Shown: piece by piece, positions 41,768-50,724 of the stretch | How the letters are laid out: each line of letters opens with the position of its first letter | How positions within the stretch are numbered: the stretch's first letter is position 1 | Assembly (NCBI RefSeq): GCF_046195335.1 | Contig: NZ_CP176093.1 | DNA length: 64,000 bases | Direction: 5' to 3' (one strand) | From: Methanospirillum lacunae | GTDB taxonomy: Archaea > Halobacteriota > Methanomicrobia > Methanomicrobiales > Methanospirillaceae | The notes under the pieces: generated by a model | Databases searched by the model: none | What the model was told of the DNA's origin: nothing | What the model saw: only the letters and a program-made list of their open reading frames with translations | Made by a program: the position numbers and the translations under genes

Positions 41768-43228
41768 ATGGGTGGACTCTATCACGGCAAAATTCTCCTG
41801 CACTGGTGCGATAATTGTCATGCTCCAGTCATGGCAGACCGGTGTGCCTGTGGAGCTGAAGCGCGATCAGTTCCGGTAACACCCCCCGGGGATGCAAGAC
41901 CTGCCTTTCCAGATGATATCCTGTTTATAAACAATCTCTTCCTTGATCGGTTTGGTATCATCTTGATTCCAGAGGGCTGGGTGGCTCTTGTTAATAAGGT
42001 TCCAGACAAGGATCGGATGGAAGAGATTGTTGTTGGGGGGGCAGTTGTAGGAGCGATTAGATATCTTCCAGAGGCTGGGAGATGGGATGCACTCCCACGA
42101 CCAGAAGCCGCCCTTATTCAGAAGCCTGAAAAACGGTACGTGATCGTTGATGATGGTGCAGGCCCATCAATCAGGGAAGGGGCAAGTCTTCTTGCTCCCG
42201 GATTTGTCAGTTGTGATCCTGGTATCGCAGCAGGTGATGAGGTATTTATGCTCACCAGATCGGGTGAGTGTGTCGGTGTTGGAAGGATGAAAGTGGATGC
42301 TGATGAGGCGTCTGTGATGGAACGCGGGCAGATCGTCAGAAGCCGTAAGAATATCAGATCCCAATTCACCCCTGGATCTGCAACCTGGGATGAGGTGGTT
42401 GCAGCTAACAAGGATGTGCTGATTCGGCTTGAGTCTGCAACAAAGCAGTTTATTGAGGAACATATAGGTCCCTATGCCCACCTTCCAACCAGTGTTTCCT
42501 ACTCAGGAGGAAAAGACAGCCTTGCCAGCCTTCTTGTAGTGATGAATACCTTTCGGAAACTGCCGATCCTGTTTATCGACACAGGCATGGAATTTCCCTC
42601 AACATATGAGAACGTCAGGCAGGTAACAGAAAAGTATGGGCTTGAGTGTATCATGGTTGACTCAATGGGTGAGTTCTGGCGTGAGTTTGAAGTTCAGGGT
42701 CCCCCTGCCGTGGATTGCCGGTGGTGTTGCAAAACCGCCAAGCTTGAACCTCTTAGGAAATTTATCGAGAGTACCTGGGCCGAGTGTGTCTCATTTGTAG
42801 GGCAGAGGAAGTACGAGTCTGCATCCCGTGCTAAAAATCCCCGTGTCTGGCGCAATGCTTTTGTCCGCAATCAGATCTGTCTAGCTCCTATCCATAACTG
42901 GACTGCCATGCATGTCTGGCTTTATATCTTCAGGGAGAAAGCGCCGTATAACGAGATGTATGCCCACGGAGTCGATCGGATGGGGTGCTATATGTGTCCG
43001 GCAAGTGATATGGCCATTCTTGAGCGGATTCAGAGTCATGTTCCTGAACTCTGGAAGGAATGGGAAGAAAAGATGGAAGGATGGCGTGTCAGGCACGAAC
43101 TACCTGAGTCATGGATGACAGAAGGAACATGGCGTGTCAGAAATGATAGAAGTCAGGAAGAACCAGAGTCATTTGCCAGACATGATGCCCAGACTGGAAG
43201 GGGAAGGAGATCAGGGAGGTCTGGGTAA
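41768..43228 (+). CDS. PAPS reductase-family enzyme with zinc ribbon and PUA domain
   Basis: A 486-residue multi-domain protein: an N-terminal zinc ribbon (WCDNC and CACG), a PUA RNA-binding domain at about residues 130-215 (REGASLLAPGFVSCDPGIAAGDEV), then the ATP-pyrophosphatase domain of the PAPS reductase family with the PP-loop SYSGGKDSLASLL, DTGMEFPSTY and a paired cysteine motif DCRWCCKTAKLEP, and a C-terminal MGCYMCPASD pair suggesting an Fe-S or zinc site. The PUA domain points to RNA as substrate rather than PAPS, so an RNA-modifying sulfurtransferase is plausible. ATG 41768 is preferred; a TTG at 41723 is possible. It overlaps hisH at the stop. Confidence 0.85.
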   Translation: MGGLYHGKILLHWCDNCHAPVMADRCACGAEARSVPVTPPGDARPAFPDDILFINNLFLDRFGIILIPEGWVALVNKVPDKDRMEEIVVGGAVVGAIRYLPEAGRWDALPRPEAALIQKPEKRYVIVDDGAGPSIREGASLLAPGFVSCDPGIAAGDEVFMLTRSGECVGVGRMKVDADEASVMERGQIVRSRKNIRSQFTPGSATWDEVVAANKDVLIRLESATKQFIEEHIGPYAHLPTSVSYSGGKDSLASLLVVMNTFRKLPILFIDTGMEFPSTYENVRQVTEKYGLECIMVDSMGEFWREFEVQGPPAVDCRWCCKTAKLEPLRKFIESTWAECVSFVGQRKYESASRAKNPRVWRNAFVRNQICLAPIHNWTAMHVWLYIFREKAPYNEMYAHGVDRMGCYMCPASDMAILERIQSHVPELWKEWEEKMEGWRVRHELPESWMTEGTWRVRNDRSQEEPESFARHDAQTGRGRRSGRSG

Positions 43229-43833
43229 TGAGTAAGATCGCAATCGTTGATTATGGTCTTGGTAACCTGCGCAGTGTCAGCAAAGCTCTGGAAAAAGTTG
43301 GTGGGAATGTCAGTATCACTGGAAATCTAGATGAAATCCGTGCTGCAGACGGGATTATCCTCCCAGGAGTTGGAGCCTTTCATGAGGGTATGGCCAGACT
43401 CTCTGATCTGCAAACAGCCCTCCTTGAAGCGCAGGGACAGGTACCTGTTCTAGGTATTTGTCTGGGTATGCAAATGCTCATGGATTTTTCAGAAGAGCAT
43501 GGTCTTTCTGCCGGTCTCGGTCTTATTCCCGGAACTGCGCGCCGATTCAAGCGAACCCAGGGGTACAAAATCCCACATATGGGCTGGAACCAGGTTTCAC
43601 TATCACAGGATGATGATCCCCTCTATAGCGGGATTCCGGATGGGTCGTTCTTTTACTTTGTGCATTCGTACTGGGCTGATTCACCTGACCAGTACTTGGT
43701 GACATCAACCGAGTATATCAACCGCTTCGCCTCATCAATAAGGAATGGAACTGTTTGGGGAACCCAGTTTCATCCTGAAAAGAGTGGGGAGGCTGGTCTT
43801 CAAATCCTTGAGAACTATATTGGAATGGTCTGA
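43228..43833 (+). CDS. hisH: Imidazole glycerol phosphate synthase, glutamine amidotransferase subunit
   Basis: Provides ammonia from glutamine to HisF in histidine biosynthesis. The 201 residues hold the class I amidotransferase triad: the cysteine in LGICLGMQML, and His-Glu in GTQFHPEKSG. Opening YGLGNLRSVSKAL is diagnostic of HisH. It begins at the stop codon of the PAPS-reductase-like gene (overlap TAATG), so it is translated with it; no other his genes are near. Confidence 0.96.
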   Translation: MSKIAIVDYGLGNLRSVSKALEKVGGNVSITGNLDEIRAADGIILPGVGAFHEGMARLSDLQTALLEAQGQVPVLGICLGMQMLMDFSEEHGLSAGLGLIPGTARRFKRTQGYKIPHMGWNQVSLSQDDDPLYSGIPDGSFFYFVHSYWADSPDQYLVTSTEYINRFASSIRNGTVWGTQFHPEKSGEAGLQILENYIGMV

Positions 43834-43851
43834 AGAATTTGGTAATCAGAT

Positions 43852-44229
43852 TTATTTTTGCAGTGCCATCTCAACTGTTGCTTTGAGCTGGTTGTCAGTG
43901 AAGGGTTTTACAATAAAGCCCCGTGGTTTGGTGAGCTTAGCTCTTTCTATTGTTGGATCATCCATGACTGAACTGATGTACACAATGGGGATTGAGAACT
44001 TACTTTGAATCTCCTCTGCAGCCATAATCCCATCTTTCTCTCCAGGGAGGTTAATATCCATCAGCACAAGTTTAGGTCGCTTATCAGGGGTGTATGTCTC
44101 TAATTTTTCAAGTGCACCCTGATAATCCTCTGCAGTTCCCATGACCGAGAACCCAAGTTCAGTCAGCCTCCACGATATTAGATCGTTTATCACCGGGTTA
44201 TCTTCAACAATAAAAATTCCGCCTTCCAC
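43852..44229 (-). CDS. Single-domain response regulator (receiver)
   Basis: A 125-residue CheY-like receiver. The acidic pocket is VEDN, the phosphorylation site is in LMDINLPGEKDG, the switch residue in YISS and the lysine in KPFTDNQL. No output domain is attached. Start GTG at 44229 has GGTGG-type sequence before it. No kinase gene is adjacent; the PAS kinase in this window at 51.3-52.6 kb is unusual and cannot be assigned to it. It lies between hisH (convergent) and a 120-nt AT-rich gap. Confidence 0.93.
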   Translation of the reverse strand: MEGGIFIVEDNPVINDLISWRLTELGFSVMGTAEDYQGALEKLETYTPDKRPKLVLMDINLPGEKDGIMAAEEIQSKFSIPIVYISSVMDDPTIERAKLTKPRGFIVKPFTDNQLKATVEMALQK

Positions 44230-44353
44230 TCTGCTCCACCAATTTCTACTATATCTTCCCCTTAAATCTATTAAGGGAGTCGGTTTTGCACACTATATCA
44301 CTCTCTTAGGTAACTAGAATTGAACTATTCCAGATATTTTTCAAAAATATTGG

Positions 44354-45031
44354 CTATCGTCTGACTCTCCAGTCGATCTGCACCCCCTGATCCAACTGCT
44401 GAATCTGCATTAGTTCGAGTTTGGTAAAGTCGGTCTCCTGTGTCCATCCTGGTCCATCCGCAAGAGTGGGAGCACTTGATCCTCCTATGATAATATTCCC
44501 TATAAACATGCTGAGTTGGTCAACAAGACCTGCGTTAAAGAGACCTGCTATGAGTGTTCCTCCTCCCTCAACCATGAGCCGCTTTATCCCCTGACTTCCA
44601 AGTTTTTCCATAAGAACTACAAGGTCCACTTCTTCAGATCCGGTAGAGATGATCTCAGCATGAGGACTGAGCGCAGCAATTCTTTCTTCCGGAGCTGCAG
44701 AAGATACCGCTACTATTCGTTTTCCCGGCCCTTTGTGGAGGATCTTAGCATTCGGAGGTGTTCTTGCCTTGCTGTCGATAATTATTCTTATAGGGTGTTC
44801 GGGCCTGCCTGTGCTAAGCCGGTCTGCAATTCGCTCTGGTGATTTTACAGTGAGGGATGGATCATCAGCAAGAATGGTCCCAATCCCCACCATGATGGCG
44901 TCTGCACCCGACTTTATAATATCAACACGGGCAAAATCATCCGTGCCTGAAATCTTTACCTGTCTGCGTTCCCTGGTAGATAATTTCCCATCTGCTGATA
45001 CAGCTACATTAACCAGTATGTATGGTCTCAT
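44354..45031 (-). CDS. arfC: 2,5-diamino-6-(ribosylamino)-4(3H)-pyrimidinone 5'-phosphate reductase
   Basis: RibD C-terminal-type reductase of about 225 residues, the normal length from ATG 45031. Motifs: VNVAVSADGKLST, GADAIMVGIGTILADDPSLT (NADPH site) and VEGGGTLIAGLFNAGLVD. It acts in archaeal riboflavin (and F420-related) synthesis from GTP. A start at 45067 would overlap the upstream DUF1894-like gene; the two are 10 nt apart, so they are one unit. Confidence 0.93.
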   Translation of the reverse strand: MRPYILVNVAVSADGKLSTRERRQVKISGTDDFARVDIIKSGADAIMVGIGTILADDPSLTVKSPERIADRLSTGRPEHPIRIIIDSKARTPPNAKILHKGPGKRIVAVSSAAPEERIAALSPHAEIISTGSEEVDLVVLMEKLGSQGIKRLMVEGGGTLIAGLFNAGLVDQLSMFIGNIIIGGSSAPTLADGPGWTQETDFTKLELMQIQQLDQGVQIDWRVRR

Positions 45032-45041
45032 GCCTGTGAAC

Positions 45042-45314
45042 CTACTTTTTCTTTCTGAGTCTCTCAATCTCTTCTCTTCCGTCTGGGACCTTGACTAAAA
45101 AGGTTCCATGACAAGGCTTGGTAAAAGGGAAGATTATTGCATCCCCGTCCACTGCAACCCGAATTGGGGGAACTCCGATGATCCTCACTTCAAACATTTT
45201 ATACCCCGGCTCCACATCATATTTTTCCGGAAACCTTGCAAGGTATTCCCGTGCTTCCTTGAAAGAGATCTTTGCAAGAAGTACTTCATAGGGGAGTGAT
45301 TCTAGGCATCCCAT
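45042..45314 (-). CDS. DUF1894-like small protein
   Basis: A 90-residue protein with the pattern of a methanogen-specific family: a helix with SFKEAREYLARFPE, the segment PGYKMFEVRIIGVPPI and DGDAIIFPFTKPCHGTFLVKV. I recall this as DUF1894 (MTH1880-like), but could not check. It is the first gene of a unit with the riboflavin-pathway reductase. The function of the family is unknown. Confidence 0.7.
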   Translation of the reverse strand: MGCLESLPYEVLLAKISFKEAREYLARFPEKYDVEPGYKMFEVRIIGVPPIRVAVDGDAIIFPFTKPCHGTFLVKVPDGREEIERLRKKK

Positions 45315-45544
45315 GATAACGTCTCATATATTTCCCTTAGATGAAGAAGATGAGATCATGATATTTTGTGAATAATCGGGTATACTCAAAGTATCGATCA
45401 CATCACTAGGTAAATTTCTGATCAGAAGGTATAGTCTCCTAACCAATATCCACTCATTCGGCTTCCCCCGATATGAGATGCACGGTCCTTTTCTAAAAAA
45501 CCATGTCATCTTCTTTTTATGCCCACTTGGGACTTTTTAAATAT

Positions 45545-45760
45545 TCAATATATAAGCAGTCCTAACCAGGCAGTATATGAAATGATGATCATCAGTATCA
45601 CCACAATTACTGCTCCTTTGAAGAGGCATTCTTTACAGATTCCGGTACCCTTATGCAGACATTCTTCGCAGCACGCTGCGTTGCAGATCCTGCACTGTTC
45701 CATGGCTTCTCTGTCTTGATGCACGTGACAGTATTGGAGACGATAAGTTTCTGGATTCAT
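45545..45760 (-). CDS. Small zinc-binding membrane protein (B-box-like)
   Basis: A 71-residue protein. Residues 10-45 contain a Cys/His series (YCHVHQD, QCRICNAACCEECL, ICKEC) like a B-box zinc finger, and the last 25 residues are one membrane helix (AVIVVILMIIISYTAWLG). The gene lies between a 230-nt stretch with nothing recognised and the divergent cysteine-repeat gene. Small membrane proteins with such fingers are common in Methanomicrobiales; no function can be assigned. Confidence 0.7.
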   Translation of the reverse strand: MNPETYRLQYCHVHQDREAMEQCRICNAACCEECLHKGTGICKECLFKGAVIVVILMIIISYTAWLGLLIY

Positions 45761-45860
45761 AATGACAGGTATCCTAGTGATAGATGTAATAAAAAATTTG
45801 GTATCAATTCTATACTGTCTGCCTGAAAAGATATGAACTCATGCAGTGAACGAATATGTG

Positions 45861-46466
45861 ATGAAGCGATCTCTGCTCCTTTTTAGTACCGGTGTCCTAA
45901 TCGTTCTTCTCACCGGGATAACCTCATGTATGGCTGCTAATACCGAGATGCTCCAGTGTGGAGATGTAACCTATAATCCTGAATACCAGTCCTGTTGTAA
46001 TGGCAAGGTCTATGAAGGTACTCGGTATTCCAAATGCGGGGACTCCTGTTACAATATGGATACACAGACCTGTTGCTCCAAGAAGGTAACTGATGGTCCA
46101 TGTTTCCCTGAGTGCGGTGATGGGACCTATAATCCGTCAAATCAATCATGTTGTCTGAAGCACACGTATGATGGGTTAAAATGGGGTATCTGTGGTGGAA
46201 ATACATGCTACAATCTTACTACCCAATCCTGTAGTTATGGTAAGGTTTATGATGGGATGAAATGGGGTGTCTGTGGTGATAAGAGCTACAACCTGACAAC
46301 TCAGTCATGTTGCAAAGGAAAGATTTACGAAGGAAAAGATTTGGATCTTAAACCATGTGGTCCAGATACATGCTATGATTCCCGGAATCAGACCTGTGCA
46401 CGTGGAAAGATCCAGCAAAAAGATCCCAATGCAACGGCAAGCGCAATTCCATTCTTTGGTGAATAA
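45861..46466 (+). CDS. Secreted cysteine-rich protein with galaxin-like repeats
   Basis: About 201 residues, exported (signal segment at residues 3-25). The mature part is six tandem repeats of about 26 residues with the pattern CG(D)..YN...Q(S/T)CC.GK.Y(D/E)G. Paired cysteines in a fixed YNxxxQSCC context are the feature of galaxin repeats, known from coral skeleton and metazoan extracellular proteins. Most repeats keep four Cys, so each is likely disulfide-stabilised; three or more N-x-S/T sites (NQS, NLT, NQT) would allow glycosylation. A GTG at 45846 is an alternative start. It follows a small B-box membrane protein encoded on the other strand and is isolated from other genes. Confidence 0.78.
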   Translation: MKRSLLLFSTGVLIVLLTGITSCMAANTEMLQCGDVTYNPEYQSCCNGKVYEGTRYSKCGDSCYNMDTQTCCSKKVTDGPCFPECGDGTYNPSNQSCCLKHTYDGLKWGICGGNTCYNLTTQSCSYGKVYDGMKWGVCGDKSYNLTTQSCCKGKIYEGKDLDLKPCGPDTCYDSRNQTCARGKIQQKDPNATASAIPFFGE

Positions 46467-46970
46467 AAATAGTATCTGGAATGGTAAAATCCCTTTTTTG
46501 TGTTTCTTCTGAAGAAATTGAATTAACCTGGAGGCTAATTTGAACCAATTTTCATCTAGGTTTACGAGGAGGGATCATACCCGATTGCTTTCCTGTATAA
46601 TTCCAGTGTAGGAACCTTCATCGAAGTAACGAATGGGATGATCTCATTTTCAGAATCTTCGTTGACATAAAGTAACTTGTCTTATGATTGCTCAAATCTC
46701 CTCTTCACACCTTTTTTCTCCCTAATAATCCCTCCATCCCTTGGATTTCTCCTCTCTTATTTTAAAAAATTGTGAGGGTTGCAGTTTACACTGATATGAG
46801 ATTTGTAATGGAGAAGGATGAGATACATTAAACACTAAGAGTTCGTTCTGAATTTCCCTTACAGAGATCAACCCCGATGCTTTCAATAAGAAGATAGAAT
46901 GGTCGGGTGTTCATCTTCGTCTCTAAAAAATCAATAGTCTGTGTGATTTCTAATCCACGAGAGCGTGTAT
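46467..46970. other. Intergenic region, nothing identified
   Basis: About 500 nt before the M13 peptidase gene. A T run (46493-46499) after the cysteine-repeat gene is a likely terminator. No repeat, RNA gene or credible ORF was recognised. Confidence 0.4.
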
Positions 46971-48998
46971 ATGGTTAAGGTTTTACTGTTTTTGGCTATC
47001 CTTCTCCCCTTGTTGATACAGGCAGGGTATGCGAATACTACTATTGTGTCAGGCCCGTTCACCCTTGATACCGGGGTAAACCCGGGAGATGATCTCTTTG
47101 GATATGTGAATAATCCCTGGATTGAGAATCACCCGGTTCCTGAAAACAAGAGTTCGTATACTGCTTTTACAGAGGTTGAGGAGAAAACCCTTGAACAATT
47201 ACGAATCCTGTTTGAGCACGAGGCTGATGATTATGCTACGGGACAAGAGAGTTTGATCGGCAAATTTTACTCAAATGGAATGGATACAGGGTCCATCGAT
47301 CGTCAGGATCTCTCTCCACTGAAAAGGGAACTAACCTCGATCGATGAGGTATCTTCACACAGCGATCTCATGAATGTCTCTGTCCTGCTGGTCCAGGAGG
47401 GGATTTTTCCATTTTTTCTCTACTATTCAGACCAGGATCCTATGAACTCCTCGTATATTATTTCTCAGGTTGAACAGGGTGGGCTTGGTCTGCCTGACCG
47501 TGATTACTACTTCCGCAATAATACTGGCAGTAGAAAAATCAGGGAGGAATACCGGCGTCATATCAAAAATACCTTCCTCTTGATGAACGAGAATGAGACT
47601 GAAGCTGATTGTGATGCCCGGGCTGTGTACAGGATAGAAGAAGAGATTGCCTCTTCCCATTATACAGAGATTGAGAACAGGGATCCCTGGAATACTACCC
47701 ATATCCTTTCATGGAATGATCTGAACTCGCAGTACCCTAACATCAGTTGGGATACTCTGTCATCAATCAACGGATCCGGGAAATCAGACCGGGTTAATGT
47801 GCATCAGATTTCAGCAGTGAGCAAACTAGATCAAATGCTCATGGAAGTACCCCTAAATGACTGGAAAAAATTCCTTAAGTTCAAATTTGTAGATTCACTG
47901 TCTGAATCTCTTTCCAAGGCGTTTGAAGAAGAACATTTCAATTTTTACGGACGTATTCTCGATGGAGTAAATACACCGGAGCCGAGATGGAAACGGGTTC
48001 TTGCTACGGTTGACGCAGGAATCTCTGAAGAGGTCGGAAGGCGGTATGTAGAAAATTATTTCAACTCCAGTGTCAGGGAAAAAGCGAAAAATATCTCCCA
48101 TACTATCAGGTTAGAACTTCGTGAGAGGATTCAGAACCTAACCTGGATGGAAAATTCCACTCGTAATGCCGCGGTTGAAAAACTTGATGCTATGGATGAA
48201 AAGATTGGATATCCAGATAACTGGATGGATTACTCAGATCTGAACCTTTCTGATTCGTATGCCCGCAACATCCTTGAAACAAATCACCACAAGTTGATCC
48301 ACGGTCCTATGGGGCTTGAAAAGATTGGAGGAACTGTGGATCGGACAGCCTGGCTGATGTCTCCCCAGACCACGAATGCATATTACTCACCAGGCCGCAA
48401 TGAGATCGTCTTCCCTGCGGCTATGCTTCAACCCCCTTTCTTTGACCCTGCAGAGAATGATTCGATTAATTACGGAGGGATAGGGGCTGTGATGGGTCAT
48501 GAGATGACACATGGATTTGATGATCAGGGTGGTCAGTATGATAAGGATGGCAACCTTCGGAACTGGTGGGATTCAACCGATACTGCGAAATTTGTAGTCC
48601 AGGAACGCCTGATCATTGATCAGGTTAATCGGTTTGAAGCGGCTCCTGGTGTTTTTATAAACGGGAACCTGACGGTCGGTGAGGATGTTGCTGACTTTGG
48701 CGGACTTACCCTTGCGTACCATGCCTGGGATAAAAATGGTCGTGATGTCATTGATGAGCCGAACTCTAATAATATTACGCCTGTAAGGGAATTTTTTATG
48801 TCTTTTGCAAGGAGTATGCAGGGAAACGCCACTGATCAATTTCTCCGCGCCAGTGCATTAACAGGGCAGCACCCATGGAATAAGTTCAGGGTGAATGGGG
48901 CACCGTTTAACGTCCCTGAATTTTATAATGCATTTCCTGAAGTTGGGCCTGGAAATCCGCTTTACCGGGCCCCTGAAGAACGACCAGTTATTTGGTAA
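46971..48998 (+). CDS. M13 (neprilysin-like) zinc metallopeptidase
   Basis: About 675 residues, exported (signal segment at residues 3-20). The zinc motif HExxH is in MGHEMTHGFDDQGGQYDKDG and the third ligand in VGEDVADFGGL; the substrate-binding NAYYSPGRNEIVFPA block precedes them. The N-terminal half is the usual helical M13_N domain (PGDDLFGYVNNPW). The C terminus ends in the conserved aromatic position (VIW). Size is normal. It should cleave peptides outside the cell. ATG 46971 is chosen over a GTG at 46965. Such peptidases are scattered in archaea and look acquired from bacteria. Confidence 0.93.
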   Translation: MVKVLLFLAILLPLLIQAGYANTTIVSGPFTLDTGVNPGDDLFGYVNNPWIENHPVPENKSSYTAFTEVEEKTLEQLRILFEHEADDYATGQESLIGKFYSNGMDTGSIDRQDLSPLKRELTSIDEVSSHSDLMNVSVLLVQEGIFPFFLYYSDQDPMNSSYIISQVEQGGLGLPDRDYYFRNNTGSRKIREEYRRHIKNTFLLMNENETEADCDARAVYRIEEEIASSHYTEIENRDPWNTTHILSWNDLNSQYPNISWDTLSSINGSGKSDRVNVHQISAVSKLDQMLMEVPLNDWKKFLKFKFVDSLSESLSKAFEEEHFNFYGRILDGVNTPEPRWKRVLATVDAGISEEVGRRYVENYFNSSVREKAKNISHTIRLELRERIQNLTWMENSTRNAAVEKLDAMDEKIGYPDNWMDYSDLNLSDSYARNILETNHHKLIHGPMGLEKIGGTVDRTAWLMSPQTTNAYYSPGRNEIVFPAAMLQPPFFDPAENDSINYGGIGAVMGHEMTHGFDDQGGQYDKDGNLRNWWDSTDTAKFVVQERLIIDQVNRFEAAPGVFINGNLTVGEDVADFGGLTLAYHAWDKNGRDVIDEPNSNNITPVREFFMSFARSMQGNATDQFLRASALTGQHPWNKFRVNGAPFNVPEFYNAFPEVGPGNPLYRAPEERPVIW

Positions 48999-49185
48999 TT
49001 GATAGTAAGGTACAAAATCAGTGATTCATTCTTATTCCCAACTGATTATATCCAAGAAACGGGATCCTGATATGGTTTTTTACATCACGCTGCCTGACTT
49101 CCCGGTATTATATGAGAAAAATTGTTGTACGTATTGAACTCACGTACATGAGTCCTGATGCCTGGACTGGGAATAAGGTGTGAAA

Positions 49186-49194
49186 CCTTATTTA
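49186..49194 (+). promoter_or_regulatory. TATA-like element
   Basis: CTTATTTAG lies 27 nt before the ATG of the tandem-repeat surface protein, consistent with a leaderless transcript. Confidence 0.35.
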
Positions 49195-49216
49195 GAAGCA
49201 CTCTTATCTTAACGAT

Positions 49217-49861
49217 ATGCAACGATCTGATAGTCTTTTGATCTGTATTGTACTCCTGATTGTGGCTTGTGGTTTTTCGGCAGTGACCGCCAGTACCAGT
49301 TCCAATGTAATTGGAGGAGACAGAGGGTGGTACGCATTTCATTGCCATGCTGATGGGACAGAGATATCCCTGGATAATGATGTCAAAGGTGTAATCACCG
49401 ATGGAGAACTCTCTGTCCCCATCTACACAACCGGGACTCCGTATAAGTCGTATACTGCCACGTATGACAGGGATGGGTATCATCAGTCTGTAACCCGACC
49501 ATTGACAGAAGTTCCGGGTAAGGGGGAGACGGTTGATATCTATGTTGATATCAATCCGGTCCCGACTCCACAGCCAACCCGTGTTCCTAAGCCCGTTGGT
49601 GGCGATCAAGGTTGGTATTATGTTTATTGCAATGTCCCTGGAGCAACCGTTTCCTTTGATGCCGAAGTAAAAGGAACAATCTCAGGTAATGTGCTTGTCG
49701 TCCCGGTGTACACAACCGGAACACCTTACTCTACGATAACAGTTAGTGCTTCTGATTATGTGACTGTTACAGAACCAATCGAACAGCATCCCGGAAAAGG
49801 TGAGACTGTAGATCTGTATATCACCCTGAACCGTGAGAATGATATCCCGATGACTGGTTAG
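49217..49861 (+). CDS. Secreted tandem-repeat surface protein (PEGA-like)
   Basis: A 214-residue exported protein: signal segment at residues 8-25, then two similar domains of about 85 residues. Each begins GGDxGWY, has a DxxVKG(T/V)I block and a VYTTGTPY motif, and ends PGKGETVD(I/L)Y. They are joined by a proline-rich linker (PVPTPQPTRVPKP). The beta pattern resembles PEGA-type surface domains that recur in Methanomicrobiales. It is probably a cell-surface protein; no enzymatic residues are seen. Confidence 0.8.
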   Translation: MQRSDSLLICIVLLIVACGFSAVTASTSSNVIGGDRGWYAFHCHADGTEISLDNDVKGVITDGELSVPIYTTGTPYKSYTATYDRDGYHQSVTRPLTEVPGKGETVDIYVDINPVPTPQPTRVPKPVGGDQGWYYVYCNVPGATVSFDAEVKGTISGNVLVVPVYTTGTPYSTITVSASDYVTVTEPIEQHPGKGETVDLYITLNRENDIPMTG

Positions 49862-49870
49862 TCCCCTATC

Positions 49871-49889
49871 TTTTTTTGTCCTTCTTTTT
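49871..49889 (+). terminator. T-rich terminator
   Basis: Two T runs (49871-49877 and about 49884-49889) directly after the tandem-repeat gene. Confidence 0.4.
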
Positions 49890-50724
49890 CTTTAGTCTCA
49901 TTTGTCTAATTCCTGATCAAAGCCCCAGTTTTTTCACTCTCTGACCTTTTTTTAAAAAACGAAACATGAGAATAACGCGTATTTTTATAATGCAGTATCA
50001 TTTCTTCGAAGTTTCTGGTGTTTTAATGTGCTGGGTACCTTATCTACAGGCTGGGCGGCATTGCGGCAAAATATAGCTAATGCGGAACGATGCGGGAAGG
50101 TGCCGCTCTGAAAACCGTTATATTCTTACCTTAGTTGAGAGAATAAAAAATATAAATTCAATCATTAGTATGAGAGCGGCATATGGGAGAAGTATGAAGC
50201 CAGGGAAGGTCATCTGATCACAGGGGTTACCGGTATCTGATCCCTGGATCTGCCGCAATGCCGCCCACACTATCAAGATAATTGATCATTGCGTTGGGAT
50301 TTAAAATTAAGGTGAATATCTCAGAGTGGCAGTTTATTTTTCCACCGCTTGATGCCGCATCTGCCGCCTGTATGTATGCCTGTTCACATCCGTGTTTAGC
50401 CTCCCCGGGAATCAAGCATCTTCACGGGATTGCAAAAATTGTGAGACTTCAGGTGAGGAAGAAAGGTAGTATGATAAATTCAGGGTCCTTTTAATCAGAT
50501 ACAGGAAGGAATCTGGAAATCCCGACTGTGTTACATAACCCAGAGGTATTCTCGTAGAGTATAACGGAGAACGGTCCGGAACAATCCCGATCTCTTGCTC
50601 ATTGCTTTAAATCGCTTTAGGAAAGCACATTTAGAAATAATCTTCGTTCCACTTCGATTAAATCTGTAACTCTTCTTCACTCTTTAAGAAACCTTTATGT
50701 CCAGCCGCTCACTATTCTCATCCT
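49890..50724. other. Long intergenic region with nested inverted repeats
   Basis: About 830 nt without a supported gene. A 70-codon reading at 50282-50494 has no ribosome site. The region holds the inverted-repeat pair described separately and otherwise AT-rich sequence. Confidence 0.45.
50052..50267. repeat. Nested inverted repeats, possible decayed MITE or structured RNA
   Basis: TGGGCGGCATTGCGGCA (50052-50068) recurs as its exact reverse complement at 50251-50267, a 17-bp match 182 nt apart. Inside lies a second pair, TGCCGCTCT (50101-50109) and AGAGCGGCA (50173-50181). A 216-nt element with terminal inverted repeats and no gene is the shape of a MITE; a transcribed hairpin is the alternative. 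Confidence 0.6.

Noticed and set aside
50282..50494. A 70-codon reading in the 50 kb intergenic region
   Set aside because: Lies beside the inverted-repeat element, has no ribosome site and no conserved-looking segment.
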